Assembly (NCBI GenBank): GCA_963082975.1
Contig: OY720345.1
Location: 9,078,491 to 9,142,490, forward strand
Origin: Labia minor
Lineage: Eukaryota; Arthropoda; Insecta; Dermaptera; Spongiphoridae
Length of the DNA stretch: 64,000 nt
Reading direction: 5' to 3'
Part shown: one piece after another, positions 44,291 through 56,808 of the stretch
Layout: every line of letters begins with the position of its first letter
Position numbering within the stretch: the first letter of the stretch is position 1
The notes under the pieces: generated by a model
Seen by the model: the letters and a program-made list of their open reading frames with translations, nothing else
Database searches by the model: none
What the model was told of the DNA's origin: nothing
Position numbers and translations under genes: made by a program

Positions 44291-46259
44291 AGTTTTTTAA
44301 TTTTATTAACCTCACTGTCTGTAATATTTGTAAAATTTGTATTTGGATAACTTTAGGCACATATATCATTGTGGCAGGTACAAAGTTGACCAAAAATATT
44401 ACGATTTGAAATGTACCCTTATAGTTAAAGCAATAGTTGTTTGGATTACTATACTGGGCGGGTCTTATCTTCCCGGTGTGCTTATGTTGTTCTGTAATTC
44501 CAAAAAGAACTCACAATCAGTGCCGCATAAAATGTATTTATATTTATATTTACAATTTTTTTTATATTTTATATTTTATATACAATCAAATTTTAAAAAT
44601 CCGTATTTTTGAAAAATTTCTTTTTGATTAATGCAATGTCATCGACTTTCAATATACGTTTCAAATTTAAGCGAAATTGCTCAACTAGAAGTGGGTTAAA
44701 ATCCATTTACAAATATTGAACATTACAGACAGACAGAAAAGTGAAGTTAATCCAAAGCTTAGTATAAAAAGGTTCACATTTCTTATAAATAAAGTGTGGG
44801 TATTTGGCTAATATCCTCTTTCCAAAATTTAAAAATTTAATTGTAAATAAATTAATACTTAATTGAATATACCTATATAAAATTAGGATTTAATTATTCA
44901 TATGTATTCATTATTCAATAAAGAGTTTAATTAATAAAATAAATAAATAAATAAATTTTTATTTATATATTTAAAAAGCCTGAGAGATTTATTCGTTTAT
45001 TATTACATTCTAGAATCATGTTTAATGTTCATCTTTTATATTTATTTTTATTATATATTTTTGTTATATGTATACGCGTATTAATATGTCAAAAAAATCT
45101 ACTTTCCTTTAACGTATTAAACTGAATAAAAAGTGACAAATATACAAATGAAATGGTAATTTAAGAATAAATAACAACAACAATTGTAAATATATATATA
45201 TATATATACTATATATTTAAAAATTATATATACCTATTGTATATTTAAATTAGGTATTAGATTTCAACTTCATGCAACACAAACCAACTCCTACCATTTT
45301 TTCACTCCCCCATCCCCACCCCAGAAACTCTAAAAGTTGGCAAAGTCTCAATTTGGTTGTACAGTTTATATTAGAAACCAGGAGGATGAAGTTTTGAATT
45401 AAAAAGAGAAGATCTTGGTCTTTGATTAAAGGAGACTGGAAAACCTATTAGCAATAGAGTGGAGGGAAGAGGTCGAAGGGATTAAGGCGTGAGAAATGGA
45501 GATGGGGCGGGATTTGTTTGACAAATTTGTTGTGAGGACAAGTTTGTTGTTATAGTAAATCAGATAAAAGGAAAATCTGTTTAATGTTATAAATTCAAAC
45601 AATCCACAAATCTATTTTGATGAAAATTTATAGAAAAAAAAAAATGAAAAATGAAAAAAAAAACAAAAATACTTTCTTTTACTTATTTATTTTGATCAAA
45701 ATGAAAAGCAGATAAAAATAATGACATAGGAAAACGCTGACATTGGTAGTGGTTGGTGGTTACGCTTTTTCACCCTTTCTCAGCATCTTTATTTAACGAA
45801 GAAAAATTTATCCCCATATATCAAATGATTATAATATTAAGTAAAAGAAAATAAAAAAAAAAAACATCTGAGATAAAAATAGCTCTGCACTGGCTTAACA
45901 TGAAACTGACATTTCATCTACCCTACTGCCTTGAGAGTTATATGTTATATGTCCCTATGTGAAGGGAATTTCCTAAAACAACCACCACAACAACAACGAC
46001 AAATTGTCCAATACTTGCCTGTCAGAAATAATCACTTTCTTATTAAAAAAAAAAATTGTTATTTGATTTAGTTAGACATTCATTTTATGAAACAATCAAT
46101 AAGTTATCTAATTATTTCATAAAAATTTACAATAAACATTTTAATTATTATGATTATTATAAATCAATTTTATCTGCATTGAATAGTAGTAATCTAGTCT
46201 AATATTTTCATAAGATGGACTAAACTAAAATTAAAATATTCATAGGATAATATATATAG
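44291..46259. other. Intergenic, no gene seen
   Basis: AT-rich with less biased patches at about 44370-44530 and 45260-45560. At 44720-44760 ACAGACAGACAGAAAAGTGA resembles the tail of repeat D3. A (TA)n run lies at 45189-45208. No gene recognised. Confidence 0.45.
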
Positions 46260-46816
46260 TAACCTGGAACACCGAGCTATCACTCGACCCTTTAAAAAAT
46301 ATTGATATACAATTCTTTAATTATTTATTACAATTATTAAATGTTACATCATTGCATCAATCAGATTATAATGAATGGATCTTGGGGTCCTCAAGAATAA
46401 TAAATAATATATTTTAGTGAAAAAATATTAAAAATTAATTAATACAAAAAAAATATAAATTAGTAATTTAATAAAAAATAAACGCGAAAATAGATAAAAA
46501 ATAAATATATAAAATCAACTAATAAAAATTTATAAGAATTAACAAAAAATTAAACGACAAAACAGATTAAAAAATTCTTTTTAAAATATTATAAATAAAC
46601 TTTCAATGTTTGTAAGAGAAATAAGATAACTTTTAGATTTTTTTTTCATTTGTGACGTATTATAAATTTAAATTAAGAAAAAACTAATGAAGATGATTTT
46701 TCTCCAGGCTGAAAAAACACAGATCGATTTGTCTTTATAAATATTATCTATGGTGTGAATTTCAAAAAAATTCTTCGGGCGGTTAATTAATAAATTAATT
46801 CTAAAATATACAAATA
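46260..46816 (+). repeat. Dispersed repeat D1 (copy 2, left part)
   Basis: Matches 13525-13790, with an extra AT-rich insertion of about 170 bp at 46420-46590. Continues on the far side of the mariner at 47715-47755 (GCTAGTATAATA). Confidence 0.7.
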
Positions 46817-46818
46817 TA

Positions 46819-47712
46819 CACTCTCCATTCCAAAAGAAACCGAACTTTTTAAAAAAAATAGTACCACTAATGCCATCTGTTGTAATATTTTACCCGTAGA
46901 TGGCTTATAAATTTCATGACATTTGGATGCATACAACAAAAGTTTTTGCGTTTCAAGTGTCAGTGTGTGTACATCGGTCGGAAAATGAGTTTCAAACAAA
47001 AAGCTGCAATTGATTTTTGTGTTAAGCTTGGTAAAACTTTTACTGAAACGCACCAAATGCTACAAAATGCATAAGGCGATGATTGACTATCCCGTACGCA
47101 AGTTTACGAGTGGTTCGGGCGATTCAAATCGGGTAGAGAGACGCTGGATGATGACGAAAGATCAGGCCGTCCCAGAACCGGATTTTTACGATTCAAAAGA
47201 AATTATCAACAAAGAATTTGTTCCACCCGGCCAGACAGTCACTGGAGAGTTTTACTTGGGCGTCATGAAGCGTTTACTGGCAAGAATTCGTTGTATTTGG
47301 CCAGAAAATATCGAGAAATGGGTAGTTGGACTCTTTTGCACGACAATGCACTATCACATCGTTTGCGACTTGTAACTGACTTGTTTTTGGTCAAAAATCA
47401 CGTTATTCCTTTGCATCATTCGCCCTATTCACCAGATCTAGCTCCGTGCGACTTCTATCTGTTCCCTAAACTGCATTTGGCGATGAAAGGAAAGTGGCAC
47501 GCACCGATTGAAGCCATTGAGATGACGACGACCGATGTCCTAAAGACCATTCCAATAAAGGACATGGAGAAGTCATTTGACAACTTGTTGTGTGCAAATT
47601 TGTGTATCGATGCAGAAGGGGAATACATTGATTAATAAAAATGATTTGTTCCAAAATGTACATAGGTATTTTGTTTTTTTAAAAAGTTCGGTTTCTTTTG
47701 GAATGGAGGGTG
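46819..47712 (+). mobile_element. Mariner element, internally deleted (subfamily B)
   Basis: An 894-bp element flanked by TA on both sides (46817-46818, 47713-47714). TIRs of about 38 bp: CACTCTCCATTCCAAAAGAA on the left, CACCCTCCATTCCAAAAGAA read from the right. It interrupts dispersed repeat D1; the 13.5 kb copy lacks it. Confidence 0.92.
46985..47635 (+). pseudogene. Mariner transposase, internally deleted
   Basis: Begins MSFKQKAAIDFCVKLGKT with a stop after about 29 codons. Another frame continues TQVYEWFGRFKSGRETLDDD then ERSGRPRT, the end of the N-terminal helix-turn-helix domain. The sequence then jumps to a FVPPGQTVTGEFYLGVMKRL block, so about 100 or more residues including the first catalytic Asp are absent. 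The C-terminal half is readable in one frame (47291-47635): WTLLHDNALSHR with the second Asp, SPYSPDLAPCDFYLF with the third, and MKGKWHAPIEAIE. The Asp-Asp spacing counts as 35 rather than the DD34D typical of mariner, suggesting a one-codon insertion. Not functional. Confidence 0.85.
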
Positions 47713-47759
47713 TATTTACACATATATTGCTAGTATAATAATATAAGATATATATATAT

Positions 47760-48530
47760 ATTGATAAATGGTCGAAATATTGTAACAATATTAATTTAAT
47801 GAAATTGTTTCTGTGAGTGGCTCTTCCATTTTGATCTTTTATAACGATTTATTGTTGGATTTGTTATCCATTGCCTCCTCTTCCCCACTAGCGTTATGTA
47901 TAGATTGTTCTTACATAAACACTCACATCACAAAAGCCCTTAATATATACAATTGATTTCCTATCCTTATAAAAACATCTTTATCTAAATAATTCATATA
48001 TTTTATCAAGTGTTAGTTAGTATTTAGACAGGGGTCTCTTTATTTTTATTATTTTTTTTTTATTTCCAGAGATTTTATAAAATATTATATCAATTTATTT
48101 TAGGTAAAAATAAATCTAAACTAAAATGTATTTATTTTTTTATTTTTGTACCTATAATATTAATAATAATATAAAATTTTAAAATTTCAATCATTAAAAT
48201 AGATATTTTATTTGAAATTAAAATCTAATTTATAATTTATATTGTATTAATATTAAATAGAAGGGATAGACATTTATTACAAGTTTTTATTCAGCTTATA
48301 ACCGTTTCCGTGTCGTAAAATCTTGCAATGTTAATTTAACCCACTTCCCAATGATCGAATGAGTTGAAATTTCGTATACATATGTAACTCCAATGACAAT
48401 GCAATATTCTGATTCAACTTAGGACATAGGTGACCTAGGAGGTATTATATATACCAATTAGTAATTACATATTGCATAATATTGAAAAATAATTATTATC
48501 TATCTATATATATATATATATATGATATAT
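47760..48530. other. Intergenic, no gene seen
   Basis: AT-rich; 48290-48460 is somewhat less biased but matches nothing I know. Confidence 0.45.
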
Positions 48531-48608
48531 AATAATAAGAGAATTTAATTTTATATCCAAAAACCTGAGTTTCATTCCAAAAGTCACGGACTTATTGACG
48601 AGCCCTCG
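48531..48608 (+). mobile_element. Solo mariner right end (subfamily C)
   Basis: TATCCAAAAACCTGAGTTTC followed by AAGTCACGGACTTATTGACG and CCCTCG matches the right end of the relic at 57244-57740. No left end or coding part is present. Confidence 0.65.
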
Positions 48609-49352
48609 TAACTCATTTTAATTAAATTAATTTTTATTATGTTTAATTATTTTGTAAAAATAAGACAAGTTATTTTTTTTTTTAATTTAAATGAATATCA
48701 AATACATAATGGTGATATTTCTAATAATTACTAATTAAATAAGGTATTCTTAAAATTGAAAAATATTTGTTTGAAATAATAATGTTTGTTGTTTTTCATA
48801 TGCAGAAGTTAAATCGAATATCTATTGTATAATTACTATTTTAAGAAAATTTTCTAATCGTTTAATTAAGTTTAAAAATATAATACAATATGTAAGTAAT
48901 TGGCCATCATTATTAATTAGTAAGTAGATTATCTATGAAAGAAATGAGTGTCACAATAAAAATTTGTAAAATTTATTTTACAAAGTTAGTTTAATTAATT
49001 TTTGTTGTTACTAACGTATTCAAATTTAGATCATATATGTATGTAGACCTATAATTCTAAAGGTAGACAAACTGAGGACTGAATATCTATCCTATAACTA
49101 ATTGAATCAAAACCAGCGCGAATTAACGCTCTCAGAGTGGACATTGGACATCCAGAACATAGATTGGCTCTTGAAATCAGCCTATAGGATCCAATAGACA
49201 CATTTGTACTCATCCCTTCTCTCCCTCAGCATCTCCCTTTACGTAATACACCTCCTCACTGTTTATTCAAGTTTAACTCGTAATCACCTCATATTCAGAT
49301 CAATATCAGCTCAATTATTGGCCAGTAGAATATTTACTTTTAAATGGGACAA

Positions 49353-49384
<32 letters not shown>

Positions 49385-50541
49385 TGAGCAATATGTTTTG
49401 GAAGCAAACAAACTAAAATTTAATAAGGTTAAAGGTATAGAAAGAATATTTTAATGCTCCATTTTTTCAGTGGTTTTACAATTAGCTAATTAAGAGTAAA
49501 AAAAAGTATTTAAATATCTAGAAAATTAAAAAAATAAATATTTTTTATGATTTCAACAAATTTTAATATCTAAAAAAGCGAATACCATAGGAATTTTAAA
49601 TTAAGGTGCCCTTGACAATTTGATTATAAAATTCATAAAACATAATTTCATAATTTGTTTTTTTTTTCATATATAAGTATATTATTTAATTATTATAGAT
49701 ACATATTTATTTAAATAATAAATCTTTTACTTACTTTTTATAATTAAAAATAAATAATTGGCAATTTAATACTTTTTATAAATTTCTATTAAATATTTTA
49801 AACTTTGTTAATTAAATATTTATTTTATTTTATTTTATTTTTTTTTAACAATTTAAAAAACAAACTTCTATTTAAGTAATCATTCCTAATAATTTCATCT
49901 CTTTATTTATTAATTTAGATTTATTTTGTATAATTAATTTAATTATTAACATATATAAAATAAATAAATAAAATTATAAAATCTTTAAATATAATAAATC
50001 GATATCATGAATATATAATTTACAAATTTGAAATAAATTTTAAAATATAAAACAATAACATATTTTTAATTTAAAGATTTAAAAGTAAATAAATAAATAA
50101 AATTTTGAATGTAGAAATGTGGTGAATTATTATAAAATTGATTTTATAAATAAGATTGTGATATAATTTGCATGTAATTTTCTAGAGCATTTGAATGGAG
50201 GCTTTAGTGATCTTAAAATTAATATATATTTAAATGACATATTTACATTTGGGGTATAACAACTAATTAACTTAGACTTTATGGAAAAAGCAATTGTATA
50301 GGCAAGTATATGTAAATCTTGAAATAAATGAAAATACATAGAAGTTGTTAATTACTGTTTATATTAATAGAATGATTCGAGAAAATGGATTTAAGAATAT
50401 TTATAAAATAATTAAATATTATATTTATTATTTATAAATTTATAATTAATTTGAATTTTTATAAACTTACAAAATTAATTATATATTGATAATTACAAAT
50501 GTTATTTTTTTTTAAATCTAAATAATATAATTCATAATATA
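48609..50541. other. Intergenic, no gene seen
   Basis: Mostly extreme AT-rich sequence, with (TA)n at 49358-49384. A patch at 49070-49330 is less biased but without recognisable coding content. Confidence 0.5.
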
Positions 50542-51182
50542 CACGGCATGTCGCATAAGTAAGGGAACAGATAATATAACTTTGCTCAGGTAAGCGTCAT
50601 CTGCACTTTAAAAATGGTACGAAACGTGTAAACAAACATGATATCATTAACGAAAGTTTCACTTTTCTCGTGTTTATAAGTTTTTACAATTCTCTTTTTT
50701 CTGAACCAACTTTTCTCTCCTTAAAAATAATGAATTCTAGATTCGAAATTCAAATTCTGTTTCAAGCTTGGCAAAAGTGCCCCTGAAACAATTGAAATGA
50801 TAAATGGAGAGAAAGTCATGAACAATACACATGTGCAGAATTGTGAAGGAGTTTCTTGCAAAAAGGGGCGTTGTTTTGTTGGAACACCCCTCATACTCGA
50901 CGGATTTGGCACAGGCTGATTTTTTGGCTGTTCCCAAAATTGAAAATGTCGATGGAAGGAAAGCATGTTGGAATCATGGAAGAGATCCAAAACACGATGA
51001 CCAGAGTCCTGGACAGCATCTTAAAAAATGAGTTCCAGAGTGGCTTTGAATCGTTTTGCATACGGTTCCTGTATTGATGGAGAAGAAGTTTATTTTGAAT
51101 AAAAACAAAAAAAAAAAGATTTGTTTTGGTACTCGTACTCGTTTATCTTAAGCCAGTCCTCTTACTTTTGCGACAGATGGTG
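50542..51182 (+). mobile_element. Mariner element, internally deleted (subfamily D)
   Basis: A 641-bp element between TA dinucleotides (50540-50541 and 51183-51184). Imperfect TIRs: CACGGCATGTCGCATAAGTA on the left, CACCATCTGTCGCAAAAGTA read from the right. Contains a transposase relic with N- and C-terminal pieces only. Confidence 0.85.
50740..51075 (+). pseudogene. Mariner transposase relic in the 50.5 kb element
   Basis: N-terminal piece KFCFKLGKSAPETIEMI at about 50755-50805, then a deletion, then EFLAKRGVVLLEHP with SYSTDLAQADFLAVPK (third catalytic Asp segment, degraded). In a second frame the C-terminus follows: MSMEGKHVGIMEEIQNTMTR and ILKNEFQSGFESF. The whole region between the DNA-binding domain and the second Asp is lost, as in the other relics of this window. 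Confidence 0.75.
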
Positions 51183-51448
51183 TATATTAAAATTATATTA
51201 TTTTTTTATTAATTATAACAAAATACAATGTAATGGAATATCTATTATTAATATAATCATAATGAGTGTTTGGAATATTATAATTTTTAGAATTTAAAAT
51301 TTAGATTTTTCATTTAAATAGTTTAGACAAATATTTGTATATATTTATATTATTTGAAAATATTACTGTAAACTGTAAAGAATTTGAGCCATTATTTGTA
51401 TCGACACTAAGCTTTCTCTTAGAACTGAATCAGTTTCACTTCTTTCGG

Positions 51449-51488
<40 letters not shown>

Positions 51489-52960
51489 GAAGAAATCAAC
51501 ATATTGGATGTTCGGAGAGTGCTTGCAATATGAGAAAAAAAAAAGATAGAAAATGACGCATACAAGAAAATCTCAGAATCGAATGAGATTCAGCAGATAT
51601 AAACGGATGGGTGGGTGAGGATAAAGTGTGGGTGAGAGAAAAGAAGGTAGATGGGTGGATTCTATTTCTGAATGCAGTAAAAAAGACATGAACCAATTTA
51701 AGATAATTTATTTTACAAGAAACAAAAAGAATAAAAAAAAGAATATAAATTTGTTAGAAGTTTTGATGATAGTGCATAAATGATAGTGCTAATGTTTATA
51801 ATTGTGTTAATTAATGGGTTTTGGGGGGAGGGGAGGGGGAACGGAAGAATGATACCTACTCTTTCAATAGATACAATATGTATTATAAGTATAATTATCT
51901 AATATCATTATTTTCAAAATAATTAATTAATAGATTTTTATTTAAAGAATTATAATTAATATATAATTTGGAAATACAATTTGTTATTAATTAATTAAAG
52001 ATAATAATTTTTTTTAAGAAATTTACATTTAAATTTCTAAATAGAAAAAAAAATTATTAAAATTAATTATTATTATGTATTGGTATAGTGTTTTGTTGAA
52101 AGTAATATTGGTGTAATTTTGGTGAACTAACTTAAGAGTCAACAGGCAGTTAATAATAAGTGATAAAAAAATAAATATTTTCGTTTTCACTAAAAAAAAA
52201 AAAATCATTGTTTCGGTCTCGGATTATTACTTTCTTCAGGATTTACTAGGTGTTGTTATTTTTCACTGATCAGAGAGTCTTATTATTATACAATTTTTAT
52301 TTATAATAATATTTAACATCTTAAATTTATTTTTGTTTTCCTCTTCATTTTACTACTTAAATTAAAGTAAAAAAAATAATCAAATTGACTATAAAAATTT
52401 GCATATCTATAAAACATTTCAAATTAAAATTAAATTAAAAAAAAAAAAAATATTTAATAATTTAAATTTTAATTTAAACACCGAACCGAATGAAGTTTCA
52501 AATCGATTAATTTGTTTGTGTTTTGTGCATTTGGTTAAAACTAATATTTAAAGGTCATAGACATCCTTCCTGCTATACCCCCATTCAAAAATAAACTAAA
52601 TTCACTACAACAGCTATACTTATGAATTTATACTAATTACATATTATGAAGTTGAAACACCTAAATTGCCAAAATCTCAACACTTTTCTAAAAAAAATAA
52701 AATAAAAATTTAATATAGAATTATTAATATACCATACATGTATTATTACCTTGTAATATTTGTATTTTAAACGGACTATATTAATTAAACAAAAATATCT
52801 CCTATAAAGATAAATATTATTTAATTCTTAATAAAGATAATATAATACATTTTAATTAAAAATATGTACATATTTAAAATTATGTTTAATTAATTCATTT
52901 TATCTAAATGTATTTATAGATAGATAATTGATCATCAAAATTTTATATTCAATTTATATT
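51183..52960. other. Intergenic, no gene seen
   Basis: AT-rich, with (TA)n at 51451-51484 and a G-rich patch near 51820-51850. Frames are short or low-complexity. Confidence 0.5.
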
Positions 52961-53573
52961 AAAAAAATGTAAAAATTCAAATATTATTATTATTATGTAA
53001 AATATAAAAATTGAATATTCTTTTTTTTAAAAAAAAAATCTGGAGTGTCTCCACTTGACTATCTTGCAAATTTGAATTGGATTAAATAACATATATTAAT
53101 TTAAATTAAAATTAATTAATTAAATTATAAATTAAAATTAATAAATAATATTTATTAAACCAGCGCATGTTTGGCTCTTTGTTGATGGCACCACGTCACG
53201 TGTTGGAGCGTGAGATTTGTAGTGTTAAAAAATCAATTCTGGTACTTTCAATCCAGCTGAAATTCTATATATAGCAGTTTTATACAATTATTAATCATGT
53301 GAAAAATTATCAAACATATATCTTTATTTTTACGGTCACTTTAGAGGAAAAAAAATCAAAACGTTGTAGGTAATGATCCTCTTCCGGTTGAGCTACATTT
53401 CTCAAAAGTTGATAGATACAAATTTTGAATAAAACCTGTGTACCAAATTTCATTATTCTAGCTCAAACCGTTTTTGGCGAGATAGTAAAAATGTAAAAAT
53501 TCAAATATTATTATTATAATTATTATTATGTATAATTTAAAAATTTAATATTCTCTTTTTTTTTAAAAAAAAA
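52961..53573. repeat. Direct repeats of about 80 bp flanking HINE-like copy 8
   Basis: 52961-53038 and 53487-53573 share TGTAAAAATTCAAATATTAT, then (ATT)n, TTTAATATTC/TTGAATATTC, and a T run then A run. They lie immediately outside the two ends of the HINE-like copy. This is far longer than any expected target duplication. Confidence 0.7.
53040..53491 (+). mobile_element. HINE-like repeat, copy 8 (internal deletion)
   Basis: Left end CTGGAGTGTCTCCACTTGAC intact. The microsatellite and adjacent sequence are deleted: AAACCGTTTTT joins directly to GGCGAGATAGTAAAAA. Other landmarks (CACGTCACGTGTTGG, CTATATATAG, CCTCTTCCGGTTGAG) are present. Confidence 0.88.
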
Positions 53574-54192
53574 CAAAAACAAAACATAATCACTAAAGAT
53601 AATTAATTCTAGAATTTTATTTGTTTATAATTAAAATTACAAAATTTAATTAATATTTAATTTTTAAATCATTTTTATACTTTTGAGATATAAACATGTA
53701 ATTAAAATGAAATAAAAAAAACAAAAAAAAAAACAAAATTAATTAAAGAATTAATTTTAATTGTCGATAAAAAGGATAAGTATAACTGCTGTAACTATGC
53801 TACCTATAAAAAAAAATTTCCAAGATTTTTTTTTATATATATAAATTTTTTGACAAAATCTATAGATACATGTTAAAATACTCCCTGATGTTACAGATCT
53901 GGAAGACCCTTGACCTTTCGAACAATTCTCCCCCACTCTGTTTTATCCTTCTCGTCATATTTGTCCAATTACATACATATCCTCAAGCTTCTCGTATTCT
54001 TCTTCAGTTCGCCCCACTATCTGCTCTCCCTTGGTTCAAATAAACGTATATAAAGATAATAATATTGGGAAAGTAATTTTATAATGATTATATTGAGCTA
54101 TTTTTAAGTCTATTGCATTTGGTAGCCCCCGTATGACATTTCAATCGCTATATAAACAGTAGTTTAAATATATTTGGATCATTTGGCTAAAC
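53574..54192. other. Intergenic, no gene seen
   Basis: AT-rich, with a less biased C/T-containing patch at about 53880-54050. No coding motif seen. Confidence 0.45.
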
Positions 54193-54465
54193 CAGCGGTC
54201 GGGCAAGCGGGGTAAATTACCCCAAATGGGGTAAAAATGAAACTTTTGTGAGTAAAAAGTATATATTTTTAATTTTTTTTTTATAAACCTGTTAGTAATT
54301 TACAAATTATTTTCTTTTCAAAATTATCGTGGGGGGGCTATATTAGGAAAGATGCTAAAAAGAGGCGATTTCGTTGTTTTTATTTTTTGCTCTTCACCAA
54401 TGGGGTAATATCAACTTACACCAAAATATTTTTGGGTAATGATTAAAAATGTTCCCCGACCGCTG
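54193..54465 (+). mobile_element. hAT-type MITE, family M1 (copy 2)
   Basis: A 273-bp relative of 1551-1812. Ends CAGCGGTCGGGCAAG and, read from the right, CAGCGGTCGGGGAAC, form a clear 11-bp TIR. Flanking octamers GGCTAAAC and TACTAGAC agree at 5 of 8 positions, a decayed TSD. It contains about 40 bp (GATTTCGTTGTTTTTATTTT) absent from copy 1. Confidence 0.72.
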
Positions 54466-55027
54466 TACTAGACTGTCCTCTTTCTAAATATAGGTATTTA
54501 AAAAAAATGTTTTAAGCAGAAAAATAGTAAAATATTTTAAAAAAATATAAAAAAAAAAAAATTAAAAAACAAAATTTAAAAATATATTATATAAATTACT
54601 ATCACATAAATATAATAAAGAAAAGCGAACTTTGAAAACTATTAATAAAAGGAATCGAATTATTATAGTATAAAAATAATTGATAAAGAAAAACAAAGTG
54701 TGAGCGATTAAAAGTGAAGTGAGCTTGTAAGGTAGAGCAAGCAGATTGGAAAGTTGTTGGTGAGGGGGGGGGGGGGGTTGGAATTACTTTACTCTGGACA
54801 ACCTTAGAAATTTTCCCCATTGAAATGTAAAAATAGATAATAAGAATTATTGGCGTGACAGTTCTAAACAATAGTTGATGCATAAAAATTTCTCTATCAG
54901 ATTAGATTAGAATGCTTTTACGTTGATTTATTAGAGTCCAAAAGAAACAAACATTATAATGACCTATTGACGGATAGTAAAAGGCTGACTATGAGGAAAA
55001 AATCTAATTGAAAATGAATTATTACAT
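54466..55027. other. Intergenic, no gene seen
   Basis: AT-rich with a 13-G run near 54764-54777. The minus frame at 54602-54883 is low-complexity. Confidence 0.45.
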
Positions 55028-55262
55028 TTATATCGATCTATCTCTGTGGCTCTACGAAACTCAAAAGTTCTTGGCCGCAGCAACCACATTTCTCCAACTG
55101 TCCCTATCCTGTGCTATAACCATCCAACGCTTACCCTCACCCATCTCTATTAAGTCCTTTTCTACATTGTCCACCCTCTGCGTCCTTGGTCTTCCAACCG
55201 GACGTTTCCCACAAATATATTTTTCGCCATTCTTTCCTCTCCCATTCTAGCCACGTGCTCTA
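55028..55262 (-). pseudogene. LINE C-terminal fragment
   Basis: Minus strand, with slips: GKRPVGRPRTQRVDNVEKDL, then IEMGEGKRWMVIAQDRDSWR and NVVAAAKNF. GKRP.GRPR.RW.D.V is the standard C-terminal motif of many non-LTR elements. The final part matches the duplicated tail at 21.9-22.15 kb (GCGGCCAAGAACTTT). Cut off at the Ala-Arg-Met-like start of the motif region, so only the last 75 codons remain. Confidence 0.72.
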
Positions 55263-55943
55263 TTATTGCTTATGCTTATTGCTTACATTTATTATTAATA
55301 TTTTATTTATTATTATATATAAAATTATCGTTTAATAATAACATCTTGTAAATAATTTTTTATGAAAAACGTAATCCAACTAAATTTATAAACAACGTAA
55401 ATAATGAAGAATATCATCTTTAAAAGTGATTAGTTTATAAAATCTACATAATTTTTATAACTAAATACCATAAGTAATATATTATTAAAATATTTACTTT
55501 AACATTTGCTGAGTAATTAAATGAATGCTCAAATAATCTATTTAGTTTAAATTTTCTAAATTTGAAATGTGTATTTAACTATACGTAGTATGTGAATCTG
55601 TCTATTCCTTTACTAGGTCCATTTAGCAAAGATGAAATATTCTCAAACATATATGAATATACACATGTATATAAATCAGGGAGGGAAGAGGGGAGGGGGG
55701 GATGTGGTATTGAATGTCTGGATAGGGTATGGTTGAGGTAAATGTTACTGTATTAACATTCGATGTATTGATATAGAGACATTTGAATATAAATTATCTA
55801 GTCAGAGAGAGAGAGAGAGAGAGAGAGATGTAAAGGGAGAGGACCCTTTGAATAGATATCAATAGGTTTCTAGGATTATATGAATATTACAATTGACAAA
55901 ATATCTCATCCTCCTTTTATTTCTCCAAAAAAATTTTTTTTCT
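55263..55943. other. Intergenic, no gene seen
   Basis: AT-rich; a purine-rich patch at 55675-55860 includes (GA)n at about 55805-55828. No gene. Confidence 0.5.
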
Positions 55944-56317
55944 TTATAACGGTATTTTATAAATAAAACCACATATTGATATTTGTTATTGTAAATTTAT
56001 TCAAAAATATACACAACGTTTTGGTTGCTACTTCTGCAATCGTTATCAAGAGACTGCACTGTTCGAGTGTCCAGTGACGAGTGACGAATGTTACTTGTAT
56101 TTTAATTTGTAAGCACGTTCCGAGCGCTATCTGGTTGATGACCTAGGTCTTATATTAAGTATCATTCGTCACTCGTCACTGGACACTCGAACAGTGCAGT
56201 CGCTTGATAACGATTGCAGAAGTAGCAATCGAAACGTTGTGTATATTTTTGTATTTTTGAACAAATTTACAATAACAAATATCAATATGTGGTTTTATTT
56301 ACAAAATTCTGTTATAA
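55944..56317. repeat. Long inverted repeat F1 (arms about 150 bp)
   Basis: Left arm 55944-56090 and right arm 56163-56317 are reverse complements with few mismatches, starting TTATAACGGTATTTTATAAA and ending at ACTCGTCACTGGACACTCGA-type sequence. The 72-bp centre is less A/T-rich. Each arm holds a small hairpin, CGATTGC-AGAAGTA-GCAATCG in the right arm, followed by AAACGTTGTG. A third arm lies at 60712-60858. Non-coding. Confidence 0.75.
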
Positions 56318-56771
56318 ATTAAAACAACCACCAAAGCTTTAATAATTTTTTTATTTCTCTTCGCCTTTTTTAATTGATATTAAATAAATCTAATAAACGT
56401 TGATGATAACAAATAAATATTAATATAAATTAATAATTTTATAAATATGTCAATTTTTGTTTTCAGTTTTAAGATGAGATTTGAAAATTATTAATAATCT
56501 TTTGTATTTTGTTTGATCAAAATTAATGATAAACAAATAGATTGACTGGATCGGAGGATAACTAACCGTTCACAAAATCACCAATATAGAAGACTATGTG
56601 ATAACGTTCCCCTTCTTTATTGATGATATTTTAATGGAGAATAGTGATAAAGTTGATCAAATATCGACTCTATCAGCTTGAATACATACTGCTAATTGCG
56701 CAGGTAAAATATTGATGAACCTAAAACTGTCAACCATATGAGCACATATTGAGTTGTGAATATATAATAAG

Positions 56772-56808
<37 letters not shown>

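Noticed and set aside
47010..47375. 121-codon frame as an independent gene
   Set aside because: It is one frame of the deleted mariner transposase.
54602..54883. 93-codon minus-strand frame
   Set aside because: Created by a poly(G) run and AT-rich flanks; no domain.
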